From Mesobaculum littorinae (GTDB lineage: Bacteria > Pseudomonadota > Alphaproteobacteria > Rhodobacterales > Rhodobacteraceae): 64,000 nucleotides of DNA. The notes under the pieces were generated by a model. The model was not told where the DNA came from. It saw only the letters and a program-made list of their open reading frames with translations, and did no database searches. Where the stretch lies: NCBI RefSeq assembly GCF_004011175.1, contig NZ_RQXX01000004.1, forward strand, positions 62,001 through 126,000, given 5' to 3'. The position numbers and the translations under genes are program-made. Positions 1-8,812 of this stretch are shown here, piece by piece. The stretch's first letter is position 1; every line of letters begins with the position of its first letter.

Positions 1-3000
1 TAGTCGTTGGCATCGCCAGACACCTCGAGCTTCAGCCCCGGGGCGCCGAAGGCCCCCAGCGACTGCCCCGCACTGCCCGTCAGCTTGACATGCAGGTGGT
101 CGGGCTGCAGCGCGTTGCGCATGCCGAACCGGCTGACGATATGGCTCGAGGTGCGGGCCCCGATGGTGCGGTAGGTGTTCCGCACCGCGTAGGACAGCTG
201 CATCTTCTCGCCGTCATTCAGGAACCGCGCGGCGTCCTTGACGATATCGGCGTCGAGCGTGTCGAGCGTCGCCGTCCGGGCCCGGTCGCGGTCGTAGGAG
301 ATGCGGTTGGTGCCGTCGACGGTGATCAGCAGCGGGTTGAGATCGAGGTCGTCGAGATGCGCCGACCCGCGGCTGACCTGGCTGAGCAGGTCGGCCCGCC
401 CGATCACCTCGTCGAGGCTGCGCGCCCCGATTTGGCTGAGGATCTCGCGCACCTCCTGGGCGTAGAAGGTGATGAGGTTCACCACCTTTTCGGCCGACCC
501 GGTGAACTTCTCGCGCAGGCGTTCGTCCTGCGTGCAGACCCCCACCGGGCAGGTGTTGGACTGGCACTGACGCACCATGATGCAGCCCATCGCGATCAGC
601 GCGGCGGTGCCGATGCCGTATTCCTCGGCCCCCATCATCGCCGCCATGACGATGTCGCGCCCGGTGCGCAGCCCGCCGTCGGTGCGCAGAGTCACCCGCT
701 CGCGCAGGTTGTTCATCGCCAGCACCTGGTGCGCCTCGGTCAGGCCCATCTCCCACGGCAGGCCCGCGTACTTGATCGAGGTCGCAGGCGACGCCCCCGT
801 CCCGCCGTTGTGGCCCGAGATCAGGATGACGTCGGCCTTGGCCTTGGCGACGCCCGCGGCGATCGTGCCGACACCGCTTGAGGCCACCAGCTTGACCGTC
901 ACCTTGGCGCGCGGGTTGATCTGCTTGAGGTCGTAGATCAGCTGCGCGAGGTCCTCGATCGAGTAGATGTCGTGGTGCGGCGGCGGCGAGATCAGCGTCA
1001 CGCCGGGGGTCGAGTGCCGCAGCCGGGCGATCAGCTTGGTGACCTTCATGCCGGGCAGCTGCCCGCCCTCGCCGGGCTTGGCGCCCTGCGCGACCTTGAT
1101 CTCAAGCTCCTCGCACTGGTTGAGGTACTCTGCCGTCACCCCGAAGCGGCCCGAGGCGACCTGCTTGATCTTCGCCGACGGGTTGTCGCCGTTGCTTTCG
1201 GGAACGAAATGCGCCGGATCCTCGCCACCCTCGCCGCTGTCGGATTTCGCGCCGATGCGGTTCATCGCGACGTTCAGCGTCTTGTGCGCCTCGGGCGACA
1301 GCGCGCCCAGCGACATGCCCGGCGTCACGAACCGCTTGCGGATCGAAGTGATGCTCTCCACCTCCTCGATCGGCACCGGCTTGCCCAGCGGCTTGATATC
1401 CAGAAGGTCGCGCAGGTGGATCGGCGCCTGCGAGCGCATCTTGGCCGAATACTGCTTCCACAGTTCAAAGGACGCGCGGTCGCAGGCGGCCTGCAGCATG
1501 TGCATGCCCTGCGCCTCCCACGCGTGGGTCTCGCCCGACCTCCGGGCCTTGTAGAACCCGCCGATGGGCAGCACGGCGACGCCGCCACCGGCCGAGCGGA
1601 AGCCGCGGTCATGCACCGCCGTCAGGCTTTTCTGGATGCCGGACACACCGATGCCCGAGATCCGGCTGTGCATGCCGGGGAAATACTCGGCCACCATCGC
1701 GCGGCTGAGGCCCACCGCCTCGAAGTTCAGACCGCCGCGATAGGAGGAGATCACCGAGATCCCCATCTTCGCCATGATCTTGAGCAGCCCCATGTCGATG
1801 GCGGTGCGATAGCGCGCCACGGCATCGGTCAGGCTGCCGTCGATCAGGCCGCGTTCGATCCGGTCGGCGATGCTGTCCTCGGCGAGGTAGGCGTTCACCG
1901 TGGTCGCGCCGCAGCCGATCAGCACGGCAAAGTAATGCGGGTCAATGCACTCCGCCGACCGCACGTTCAGCGAACAGAAGGTGCGCAGGCCCTTCTGCGT
2001 CAGCCAGCTGTGCACCGCGCTGGTCGCCAGGATCATCGGCATCGCCACCCGGTCGGGGCCCTGGTGCTGGTCGGTCAGGACAAGGTGCCCCGCGCCCGAG
2101 CGCACGGCATCCTCGGCCTCGCCCCGAATCCGCCGCAGCGCATCGCCCAGGCGGCCGCCCTCGGCATCGAAGGAGCAGTCGATCTCGACCACCGGCGAAT
2201 TCAGCTGCTCGACCAGCCGGTCGAACTGCGCGTTGCCGACGAAGGGGCTGTCGAGCACCACGATCTCGGTCTGCGCGCTGCTTTCGTCCAGCACGTTCTT
2301 GAGGTTGCCGAACCGGGTCTTGAGGCTCATCACCCGGTATTCGCGCAAGCTGTCGATCGGCGGGTTGGTGACCTGGCTGAAGTTCTGGCGGAAGAAGTGC
2401 GACAGCGGGCGGTAGGTCTTAGACAGCACGGCCGAGGGCGTGTCGTCGCCCATCGAGGCGATCGCCTCCTTGCCGTCTTCGGCCATCGGCGCCAGCACTT
2501 GCTCCAGCTCTTCCAGCGAATAGCCCGCGGCGATCTGGCGGCGGCGCAGGTCGTCGCCGGAAAACAGCGGCGTCTCGGATACCTTGGCCAGATCCTCGTC
2601 CAGCTCGGTGATCTTGCCGACCCAGTCGCCGAAGGGCTGGCCCGCGGCCAGTTTATTCTTGATTTCGACGTCGTGGTAAAGCTTGCCCTCGGCCATGTCC
2701 ACGGCCAGCATCTGCCCCGGACCCAGCGCGCCCTTTTCGACCACGGTGCTTTCGTCGACCGGGACCATCCCGGCCTCGGACCCGGCGATGACCATGCCGT
2801 CGTTGGTGACGACATAGCGCAGCGGGCGCAGGCCGTTGCGGTCGAGCCCGGCGCAGACCCAGCGCCCGTCGGTCATCGCCAGCGCGGCGGGCCCGTCCCA
2901 GGGCTCCATCACGCTGTTGCAGTAGGAGTACATGTCGCGCCAGGGCTTCGGCAGCTCCTCGGCCTGCTTCGACCAGCTTTCCGGCACCATCATCGTCTTG

Positions 3001-3983
3001 GCCATCGGCGCCGAGCGTCCGGCCCGCACCAGGACCTCGAACACCGAATCCAGCGCGGCGGAATCACTCGACCCTTGCGCGACGATCGGCTTGATATCCT
3101 CGGCCAGGTCCCCGAAGGCGCTGTGCGCCATGCGGATCTCGTGGCTTTTCATCCAGTTGATGTTGCCCTTGAGCGTGTTGATCTCGCCGTTATGGGCCAG
3201 CATGCGGAAGGGCTGCGCCAGCCACCACCGCGGGAAGGTGTTGGTGGAATAGCGCTGGTGGTAGATCGCGAAGGCGCTTTCGAACCGTTCATCCAGCAGG
3301 TCGGGATAGAACTCGGCCACGTCCTGCGCCAGCATCATGCCCTTGTAGATGATCGACCGGCAGGACAGCGAACAGATGTAAAGCTCGCCCACCTGTGCGG
3401 CAGCGGCGGCCTTCTCGATCCGGCGGCGGATCACGTAGAGTTCGCGTTCGAAGGTCTCTTCGTCGACGCCGCGGGCGTTCGAAATCAGGATCTGCTCGAT
3501 CTCGGGGCGGGTGGCGTTGGCCTTTTCGCCCAGGCATTCGATCTGCACCGGCACGTGGCGCCAGCCGTAGATGTAGTAGCCCATCCGCAGCACTTCGGTT
3601 TCGACGATCGTGCGGCAGGTCTCCTGCGCGGCGAAGTCGGTGCGCGGCAGGAACACCTGGCCCACGGCGATCATCTCGTCCTCGCGCGGGGTGTGGCCGG
3701 TGCGGCCAATCTGGTCGCGGAAAAAGGGCAGCGGGATCTGCACGTGGATGCCGGCGCCGTCGCCGGTGCGCCCGTCGGCATCGACCGCGCCGCGGTGCCA
3801 CACGGCCTTGAGCGCGTCGATCCCGTTCTCGACCACGCGGCGGGATTTCGACCCGTCCACCGACACGACAAGGCCGACGCCGCAGGAGGCGTGCTCGTCA
3901 TCTTCGCGGTACAGCGAATTCTCGGCCATCCAGGCGCGCCGCGCTTCTTCCTGCGCAACCCATTCGGCATCGTACTTGGTCAT
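1..3983 (-). CDS. gltB: Glutamate synthase large (alpha) subunit, C-terminus cut by window edge
   Basis: Cytoplasmic enzyme that, with GltD, converts glutamine plus 2-oxoglutarate to two glutamates. About 1327 residues are inside the window and the frame is open to base 1, so roughly the last 180 of the usual ~1510 residues lie outside. The start ATG at 3983 gives MTKYDAEW and a 33-residue propeptide before Cys34 in ASCGVGLV, the N-terminal nucleophile of the class-II amidotransferase domain. The 3Fe-4S cysteines CIMVRQCQSNTCPVGVC are encoded near 535-590. The last visible residues, GLKLEVSGDAND, belong to the C-terminal GXGXG beta-helix domain. It lies downstream of gltD and a GFA-family gene on the same strand and is probably co-transcribed with them. 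Certain for family; only the 3' end is missing. Confidence 0.97.
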   Translation of the reverse strand, partial: MTKYDAEWVAQEEARRAWMAENSLYREDDEHASCGVGLVVSVDGSKSRRVVENGIDALKAVWHRGAVDADGRTGDGAGIHVQIPLPFFRDQIGRTGHTPREDEMIAVGQVFLPRTDFAAQETCRTIVETEVLRMGYYIYGWRHVPVQIECLGEKANATRPEIEQILISNARGVDEETFERELYVIRRRIEKAAAAAQVGELYICSLSCRSIIYKGMMLAQDVAEFYPDLLDERFESAFAIYHQRYSTNTFPRWWLAQPFRMLAHNGEINTLKGNINWMKSHEIRMAHSAFGDLAEDIKPIVAQGSSDSAALDSVFEVLVRAGRSAPMAKTMMVPESWSKQAEELPKPWRDMYSYCNSVMEPWDGPAALAMTDGRWVCAGLDRNGLRPLRYVVTNDGMVIAGSEAGMVPVDESTVVEKGALGPGQMLAVDMAEGKLYHDVEIKNKLAAGQPFGDWVGKITELDEDLAKVSETPLFSGDDLRRRQIAAGYSLEELEQVLAPMAEDGKEAIASMGDDTPSAVLSKTYRPLSHFFRQNFSQVTNPPIDSLREYRVMSLKTRFGNLKNVLDESSAQTEIVVLDSPFVGNAQFDRLVEQLNSPVVEIDCSFDAEGGRLGDALRRIRGEAEDAVRSGAGHLVLTDQHQGPDRVAMPMILATSAVHSWLTQKGLRTFCSLNVRSAECIDPHYFAVLIGCGATTVNAYLAEDSIADRIERGLIDGSLTDAVARYRTAIDMGLLKIMAKMGISVISSYRGGLNFEAVGLSRAMVAEYFPGMHSRISGIGVSGIQKSLTAVHDRGFRSAGGGVAVLPIGGFYKARRSGETHAWEAQGMHMLQAACDRASFELWKQYSAKMRSQAPIHLRDLLDIKPLGKPVPIEEVESITSIRKRFVTPGMSLGALSPEAHKTLNVAMNRIGAKSDSGEGGEDPAHFVPESNGDNPSAKIKQVASGRFGVTAEYLNQCEELEIKVAQGAKPGEGGQLPGMKVTKLIARLRHSTPGVTLISPPPHHDIYSIEDLAQLIYDLKQINPRAKVTVKLVASSGVGTIAAGVAKAKADVILISGHNGGTGASPATSIKYAGLPWEMGLTEAHQVLAMNNLRERVTLRTDGGLRTGRDIVMAAMMGAEEYGIGTAALIAMGCIMVRQCQSNTCPVGVCTQDERLREKFTGSAEKVVNLITFYAQEVREILSQIGARSLDEVIGRADLLSQVSRGSAHLDDLDLNPLLITVDGTNRISYDRDRARTATLDTLDADIVKDAARFLNDGEKMQLSYAVRNTYRTIGARTSSHIVSRFGMRNALQPDHLHVKLTGSAGQSLGAFGAPGLKLEVSGDAND

Positions 3984-4128
3984 AGGTCATCTCCCTGGCG
4001 GGGGGCGGCGGCTTGCGTCGCCCGGGCTTGCGGTCGCGCCGCCGGGGCGCGGCGCCCCTGCGACGAAACGAGGATTGCTGTCTGCGCGCCGGACAGATCG
4101 GACGTCGCGCAGGTCGAAAGGATCGGGG

Positions 4129-4566
4129 TCATTCCGCGCCCTCCCCGCCGGCGAACATCGCCAGCGTCCGGGCTTCGGTCAGACGTTCGTGCGGGCCCGC
4201 GAAATCGTAGGCGGCCGGGCGCCGGTCGGTGAATATCTCGCGCGTCATGCGCAGGCCGTCGGTATCGTCCAGCAGGCCCAGCGGGATCTCGTGGCATCCC
4301 GCGCCGTCGATGCCCGGGGCGGTCACGCGGTAAAACAGGTGCGTGCCGCAGGTGTCGCACCACCCGCGTTCGGCCCAGTCGGACGAGGCGCGGCGGCGGA
4401 TATGCTCTTCGCCCTGCCACGCGACCTCGGCCGCGGTGACGGCAACAAAGCTCGCTCCGCCCCAGCGCTGGCACATCTTGCAGGAGCAGACGCCGAAATC
4501 CGACTCCACCCCGCGGGCGGTAAAGCGGACGTCGCCGCACAGGCACTGGCCGGTTCTGTCGCGCAT
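4129..4566 (-). CDS. GFA (CENP-V/glutathione-dependent formaldehyde-activating) family protein
   Basis: A 145-residue protein of the small GFA zinc-binding beta fold. Zinc-ligand cysteines are visible in order: GQCLCGDVRF near the N-terminus, CSCKMCQRW around residue 30, and WCDTCGTHLFY around residue 70. Family members have been linked to glutathione-dependent handling of S-hydroxymethyl-glutathione, but for most the substrate is unknown and the formaldehyde role is disputed. The gene sits between gltD (279 bases upstream) and gltB (145 bases downstream) on the same strand, so it is likely read with the glutamate synthase genes. I see nothing in the sequence that ties it functionally to them. 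Confidence 0.85.
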   Translation of the reverse strand: MRDRTGQCLCGDVRFTARGVESDFGVCSCKMCQRWGGASFVAVTAAEVAWQGEEHIRRRASSDWAERGWCDTCGTHLFYRVTAPGIDGAGCHEIPLGLLDDTDGLRMTREIFTDRRPAAYDFAGPHERLTEARTLAMFAGGEGAE

Positions 4567-4844
4567 CTCGGGGCTCCGGGTGGGGCCTTTGCCACGCGAG
4601 GGCGGCGAAGGCAGTGGGCGGGATCAGGGCGGCCCGACCTGCGATCGGACCTCGGGCTTGGGGCAGGCGCGCCCCGGTTTCGCAGTGGGGGGCGTCGGAC
4701 CGGCCTTCGGACGGTTCTTTTCGCGAAGCCGGGGGCACATCCCCCGGGGCGGTCGGCAGGTCCGGCGCGGTGCGACCCGATGATCGGGCCGCGCCGGTCG
4801 GGCCGGGCGTCGCCGCGCCCTGGGGCGCGGAACGCGGCCCGGGC

Positions 4845-6278
4845 TTACTCGGCGGCGATCTCGGCGCTGGCGCCGATGTATTCGGCGATGGCGTCTGCGG
4901 CCTCGCGGCCGTCGCGGATCGCCCAGACCACAAGGCTCGCCCCGCGCTGGATGTCACCGCAGGCATAAACGCCCTCGAGACTGGTCGCGTGGCTGCGGAA
5001 ATCGGCCTTGACCGTCCCCCAGCGCGTGACCTCGAGCCCCTCGACCCCCCAAAGCTTGGGCAGGTCCTCGGGCTCGAACCCCAGCGCCTTGATCACCAGG
5101 TCGGCGTCTTCGACGTAGTCCGACCCTTCGATCAGCTCGGGCGTCTGGCGGCCGGTGGCGTCGGGCGCGCCCAGGCGCATGCGCTGGACCATCACGCCCT
5201 CGACCGTATCACCGGAGAACCCGCGCGGCGCCGAAAGCCAGACGAACTCGACCCCCTCTTCCTCGGCATTGGCGACCTCGCGCTGCGAGCCCGGCATGTT
5301 GGCGCGGTCGCGGCGGTAAAGGCACTTCACGCTGGTTGCGCCCTGCCGGATCGCGGTGCGCACGCAGTCCATCGCGGTGTCGCCGCCGCCGATCACGACC
5401 ACGCGCTTGCCTTGGGCGTTCAGCTCGCCCGACAGGTAATCCTCGACCTCGTCGCCAAAGCCGACGCGGTTCGACGCGGTCAGGTAGTCGAGCGCGCGCA
5501 CGATCCCCTCGGCGCCCGACCCGGGCCCGGTCAGATCGCGCCCCTTGTAGACGCCGGTGGCGATCAGCACGGCGTCATGCTTGCCGCGGATCGCGTCGAA
5601 GGACAGATCCTCGCCCACGTTGCAGTTCAGCACGAACTCGACGCCGCCATCCTCAAGCTGGGCGACGCGTTTCATCACCACGTCCTTTTCCAGCTTGAAC
5701 CCGGGGATGCCGTAGGTCATCAGCCCGCCGGCCCGGTCGTGCCGGTCGTAGACGGTGACCTGGAACCCCATCCGCCGCAGCCGGTCCGCAGCGGCCAGCC
5801 CGCCCGGCCCCGCGCCGATGATGCCGACGCTTTCGGGACGCTCGGTGCCGGGGCGGATCGGCTGCACCCAGCCTTCGTCCCACGCCGTGTCGTTGATGTA
5901 TTTCTCGACCGTGCCGATGGTGACGGTGCCGTGGCCCGACTGCTCGATCACGCAGTTGCCCTCGCACAGGCGGTCCTGCGGGCAGATCCGGCCGCAGATC
6001 TCGGGGAAGGTATTGGTGGCCTGGCTGACCTCATAGGCTTCGCGCAGGCGCCCCTCGGCAGTCAGGCGCAGCCAGTCGGGGATGTTGTTGTGCAGCGGGC
6101 AATGCGATTGGCAATAGGGCACGCCGCACTGGCTGCACCGCCCCGCCTGCTCTGCCGCCTTGGCATCCGCGAACTCACGGTAGATCTCGGCGAAATCCTC
6201 GCGCCGTTCGTCCGCGCCCCGCTTTTCGGGCATGTCCCGCGGCACGGTCACGAATTTCAGCATCTTCTGCACAGCCAT
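4845..6278 (-). CDS. gltD: Glutamate synthase small (beta) subunit, NADPH-dependent
   Basis: A 477-residue flavoprotein that takes electrons from NADPH and passes them through 4Fe-4S clusters to GltB. The N-terminal cluster cysteines are in CSQCGVPYCQSHCPLHNN and CGRICPQDRLCEGNC. The FAD-binding glycine motif IIGAGPGGLAAADRL follows, then the NADPH-binding VVIGGGDTAMDCVR. I chose ATG 6278 (MAVQKMLKF), which has GGGAGA eight bases upstream; a GTG at 6293 is in frame but would bury that ribosome site inside the gene. It is the first gene of the gltD-GFA-gltB unit and is divergent from uppP across a 215-base AT-richer spacer. Confidence 0.97.
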   Translation of the reverse strand: MAVQKMLKFVTVPRDMPEKRGADERREDFAEIYREFADAKAAEQAGRCSQCGVPYCQSHCPLHNNIPDWLRLTAEGRLREAYEVSQATNTFPEICGRICPQDRLCEGNCVIEQSGHGTVTIGTVEKYINDTAWDEGWVQPIRPGTERPESVGIIGAGPGGLAAADRLRRMGFQVTVYDRHDRAGGLMTYGIPGFKLEKDVVMKRVAQLEDGGVEFVLNCNVGEDLSFDAIRGKHDAVLIATGVYKGRDLTGPGSGAEGIVRALDYLTASNRVGFGDEVEDYLSGELNAQGKRVVVIGGGDTAMDCVRTAIRQGATSVKCLYRRDRANMPGSQREVANAEEEGVEFVWLSAPRGFSGDTVEGVMVQRMRLGAPDATGRQTPELIEGSDYVEDADLVIKALGFEPEDLPKLWGVEGLEVTRWGTVKADFRSHATSLEGVYACGDIQRGASLVVWAIRDGREAADAIAEYIGASAEIAAE

Positions 6279-6304
6279 GGCACGTTCTCCCACTCGTCCC
6301 GCGC

Positions 6305-6333
6305 CCTATAAAACAGGCCGCCCGCCAGTAAAA
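6305..6333 (-). promoter_or_regulatory. Candidate sigma-70 promoter for gltD
   Basis: On the minus strand TTTTAC (6333-6328) is followed after 17 bases by TATAGG (6310-6305), which would start transcription about 20 bases before the gltD ATG. The -10 is a fair match and the -35 is poor. The same TATAGG -10 is seen in the candidate cob operon promoter at 24788. Confidence 0.35.
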
Positions 6334-6390
6334 GGCATAACTGCTGACCTATATGCAATGATTTTTCAGTTTCGCGGAAAATCCCAGCGA

Positions 6391-6419
6391 TTGACGCGAC
6401 ATTTTTAGATCCGTATCGG
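6391..6419 (+). promoter_or_regulatory. Candidate sigma-70 promoter for uppP
   Basis: TTGACG at 6391-6396, then 17 bases, then TATCGG at 6414-6419. The -35 is strong and the -10 weak. It lies 75 bases before the uppP ATG in the AT-richer gltD/uppP divergent spacer. Confidence 0.35.
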
Positions 6420-6493
6420 ACCTATATCCCCGCTTCCCTTCGCCGGACCTGCGGTTAAGGGTGGCGCCGAAACCGAGTCGGGGCAGGCGCATC

Positions 6494-7294
6494 ATGACCC
6501 TCTTCAACCTCTTGCTGGTCGCCATCGTTCAGGGCGTGACCGAGTTCCTGCCGGTCTCGTCCTCGGGTCACCTAATCCTGCTGCCGCTTCTGACGGGGAT
6601 GACCGATCAGGGCCTTGCCATCGATGTCGCGGTACATGTCGGCACACTGGGGGCGGTCGTGCTATATTTCTGGCGCGACGTGTCGCTGGGGCTTTCGGGC
6701 CTGCCCCGCCTGCTGACCGGGCGCGCCGACACGCCGGGCGCACGGCTGGCGCTCTGCCTTGTCGTCGCGACCATTCCGGTGATGGCGGCGGGCCTGGTCA
6801 TCAAGCTTCTGGGGCTCGACCTTATGCTGCGCTCACTGGCGGTCATCGGCTGGGCGATGCTGATCTTCGGGATCGTGCTCTGGTGGGCCGACCGCCGCCC
6901 CGAACCGCACGAGGCGCGCGATTGGTCGCTGCGCCACGCGGTGATCATGGGACTGTGGCAGGCCCTCGCGCTGATCCCCGGCACGTCACGGTCGGGCATC
7001 ACGATCTCGGGCGCGCGGGTCCTGGGCTACGGACGCGAGGACGCGGCGCGGCTGTCGATGCTGATGTCGATACCGACGATCCTCGCCTCGGCGACGCTGC
7101 TGGGCGCGGACGTGGTGGGCGAGGCGGATGCCGAGCTGTGGCGCAACGCGGCCATCGGCGCCGTCTTCGCCTTTGGCGCGGCGCTTCTGGCGCTGACGCT
7201 GATGATGCGGCTTTTGCGGGCGGTCAGCTACACGCCCTACGTGATCTACCGCATCATCCTCGGGATCGTGCTGCTGGCGCTGGCCTATTCCTAG
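6494..7294 (+). CDS. uppP: Undecaprenyl-diphosphatase (BacA/UppP)
   Basis: A 266-residue inner-membrane phosphatase that recycles the C55 lipid carrier by hydrolysing undecaprenyl diphosphate, needed for peptidoglycan and other envelope polymers. The two family motifs are present: QGVTEFLPVSSSGHL near residue 10 and PGTSRSG near residue 160. Several hydrophobic helices fit the 265-270 residue family size. I chose ATG 6494 (MTLFNLLLV) over an in-frame GTG at 6461, because the extra 11 residues are polar and unlike the family start. It ends 12 bases before the convergent end of the next gene. Confidence 0.96.
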   Translation: MTLFNLLLVAIVQGVTEFLPVSSSGHLILLPLLTGMTDQGLAIDVAVHVGTLGAVVLYFWRDVSLGLSGLPRLLTGRADTPGARLALCLVVATIPVMAAGLVIKLLGLDLMLRSLAVIGWAMLIFGIVLWWADRRPEPHEARDWSLRHAVIMGLWQALALIPGTSRSGITISGARVLGYGREDAARLSMLMSIPTILASATLLGADVVGEADAELWRNAAIGAVFAFGAALLALTLMMRLLRAVSYTPYVIYRIILGIVLLALAYS

Positions 7295-7306
7295 GCCCGG
7301 CGCGGC

Positions 7307-8290
7307 CTAGGACTTGCGCAGGTTCCGGGCGCTGTCCTTGATCGCGGCATACTGGCCCGAGGGACGGAAGCGCCACAGGTAATCCGGCAGCACCGCCTCA
7401 AGCGCGGTGGGCGTGATACCCAGGTCGGCCAAGGTCATCACGCCGTCGCCCACTACATTGTCGCGCCGCAGGTTCGCCACCTGGTCCGAGCTGAGCGGTT
7501 CGCGGATCAGCCCAAGGCTGACTTTGCGGATCAGCCCGAAGCCGCCCGCCATGATCCGCGCCATCCAGAACGGGATCGGCAGCAGCACGCGCTTGCGCTG
7601 CACCACGGTCAGCATGTGCTGCATGAGCTCGCGGAACGTGTTCACGTCGGGGCCGCCCAGTTCGTAGACGCCCGGCCGCGCCTCGCCCAATGCCGCCATC
7701 GCCGCCGCATGCGCCACGTCGTCGACATAGACCGGCTGGAACTTCGTGTCGGCGCCGACCAGCGGCACAACGGGGCCACCCCGGGCCATGCCGGCAAAGC
7801 GGTTGAAGAACGAATCCTCGGGCCCGAAGACGATCGAGGGCCGCAGGATCACCGCGTCGGGCATGTGCCTGAGCACCGCAGCCTCGCCCGCGGCCTTGGT
7901 ACGGGCATAGGCACTGGCGCTTTCGCTGTCGGCCCCGATGGCCGAGATCTGGACCAGACGATCGACACCCTCTTCGGACGCGATGCGGGCAATGCGCTCG
8001 GCCCCGGCCTCTTGCAGCGCCTCGAAGGTCTGGCGCCCATGTTCGGCAAGGATCCCGACGCAGTTCACCACCGCGTCCGAGCCGGTCATCACCGCGCGGA
8101 CCGAGTCGTCGTCGCGGATGTTGCAGAACACCGGGGCGACCTGTCCGACCACGCCGTAGGTACGCACGAAGTGGGCATCGTTGGGTTTGCGCACCGCGAC
8201 ACGGACGCGCCAGCCCTGCGCCGCCATGCGTCGCGCAACATGCCGGCCGATAAAACCCGACCCGCCATAGATGGTGACAAGCTTCGCCAT
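7307..8290 (-). CDS. NDUFA9-like NAD(P)H-binding atypical extended SDR protein
   Basis: A 327-residue Rossmann protein starting MAKLVTIYGGSGFIGRHVARR, whose GGSGFIG loop binds the dinucleotide. Conserved NCVGILAE and FGPEDSFFNRFA segments resemble the NDUFA9 (39 kDa accessory) subunit of mitochondrial complex I and its alphaproteobacterial homologues. In bacteria it is usually not in the nuo operon, and here too no nuo gene is nearby. The classical SDR Tyr-x-x-x-Lys appears as YARTKAAGE around residue 135. Whether it joins complex I or is an independent reductase cannot be told from sequence. Confidence 0.85.
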   Translation of the reverse strand: MAKLVTIYGGSGFIGRHVARRMAAQGWRVRVAVRKPNDAHFVRTYGVVGQVAPVFCNIRDDDSVRAVMTGSDAVVNCVGILAEHGRQTFEALQEAGAERIARIASEEGVDRLVQISAIGADSESASAYARTKAAGEAAVLRHMPDAVILRPSIVFGPEDSFFNRFAGMARGGPVVPLVGADTKFQPVYVDDVAHAAAMAALGEARPGVYELGGPDVNTFRELMQHMLTVVQRKRVLLPIPFWMARIMAGGFGLIRKVSLGLIREPLSSDQVANLRRDNVVGDGVMTLADLGITPTALEAVLPDYLWRFRPSGQYAAIKDSARNLRKS

Positions 8291-8394
8291 GATGGACCTT
8301 TCGCCGGATTTCGCCTGATCGGGGTCTTACCACGACCGAAAGGGCAGACAAGGCCGCAGATAGGCGCCGTAGCGGAAACCTGACGATTTCCGCG

Positions 8395-8423
8395 TTGACA
8401 CCTCACCGCGAGATGCGTAATTC
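8395..8423 (+). promoter_or_regulatory. Promoter of tRNA-Leu
   Basis: A perfect TTGACA -35 at 8395-8400 is followed after 17 bases by TAATTC, an imperfect -10. Transcription would start near 8430, about 12 bases before the mature tRNA 5' end at 8442. Confidence 0.55.
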
Positions 8424-8441
8424 ACCGCCTCACGCACACCG

Positions 8442-8528
<87 letters not shown>

Positions 8529-8533
8529 TTTGC

Positions 8534-8555
8534 AACCCCGCCTACCAACGGGGTT
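8534..8555 (+). terminator. Hairpin downstream of tRNA-Leu
   Basis: AACCCCG (8534-8540), eight-base loop, CGGGGTT (8549-8555): a perfect 7-bp stem starting six bases after the tRNA CCA. Only a broken pyrimidine tract follows, so termination may be weak or partly factor dependent. Confidence 0.5.
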
Positions 8556-8687
8556 CACGCTTCCCTCCCTTAATTTCGGAAACAGCCTTTCCAAGGGCGA
8601 ACCCCGCTGGCCCCATCGCGCAGGCCCCGCGGTATACGGCCCGTGCTGGCTAGGCCGGTCGACAGGCCCGTGCGCCACCCGGGATTT

Positions 8688-8701
8688 ATTTTGAGACGGT
8701 G
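8688..8701 (+). promoter_or_regulatory. Operator-like site, left copy, upstream of the XRE regulator gene
   Basis: ATTTTGAGACGGTG lies 112 bases before the regulator start. Its last 13 bases recur in inverted orientation at 9732-9744, just after the regulator gene and before pyrK. The rest of the 8529-8812 spacer holds the tRNA hairpin and otherwise nothing I recognise. Confidence 0.45.
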
Positions 8702-8812
8702 CCGGTGCGCCCCCGCGATCCGCGACGCCAAGGGCCGCCCGAACGCCCGAGCCGTCAGACGCCATCAATTTTGGGATCGACAGTCTTCGGGCCGCGCACC
8801 ATTCTGTGATCC

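Noticed and set aside
972-4232. Plus-strand open frame of about 1086 codons across the gltB region
   Set aside because: It is the antisense shadow of gltB: the minus strand gives a full-length glutamate synthase with correct cysteine motifs, while the plus-strand product is Arg/His/Gly-rich with no domain.
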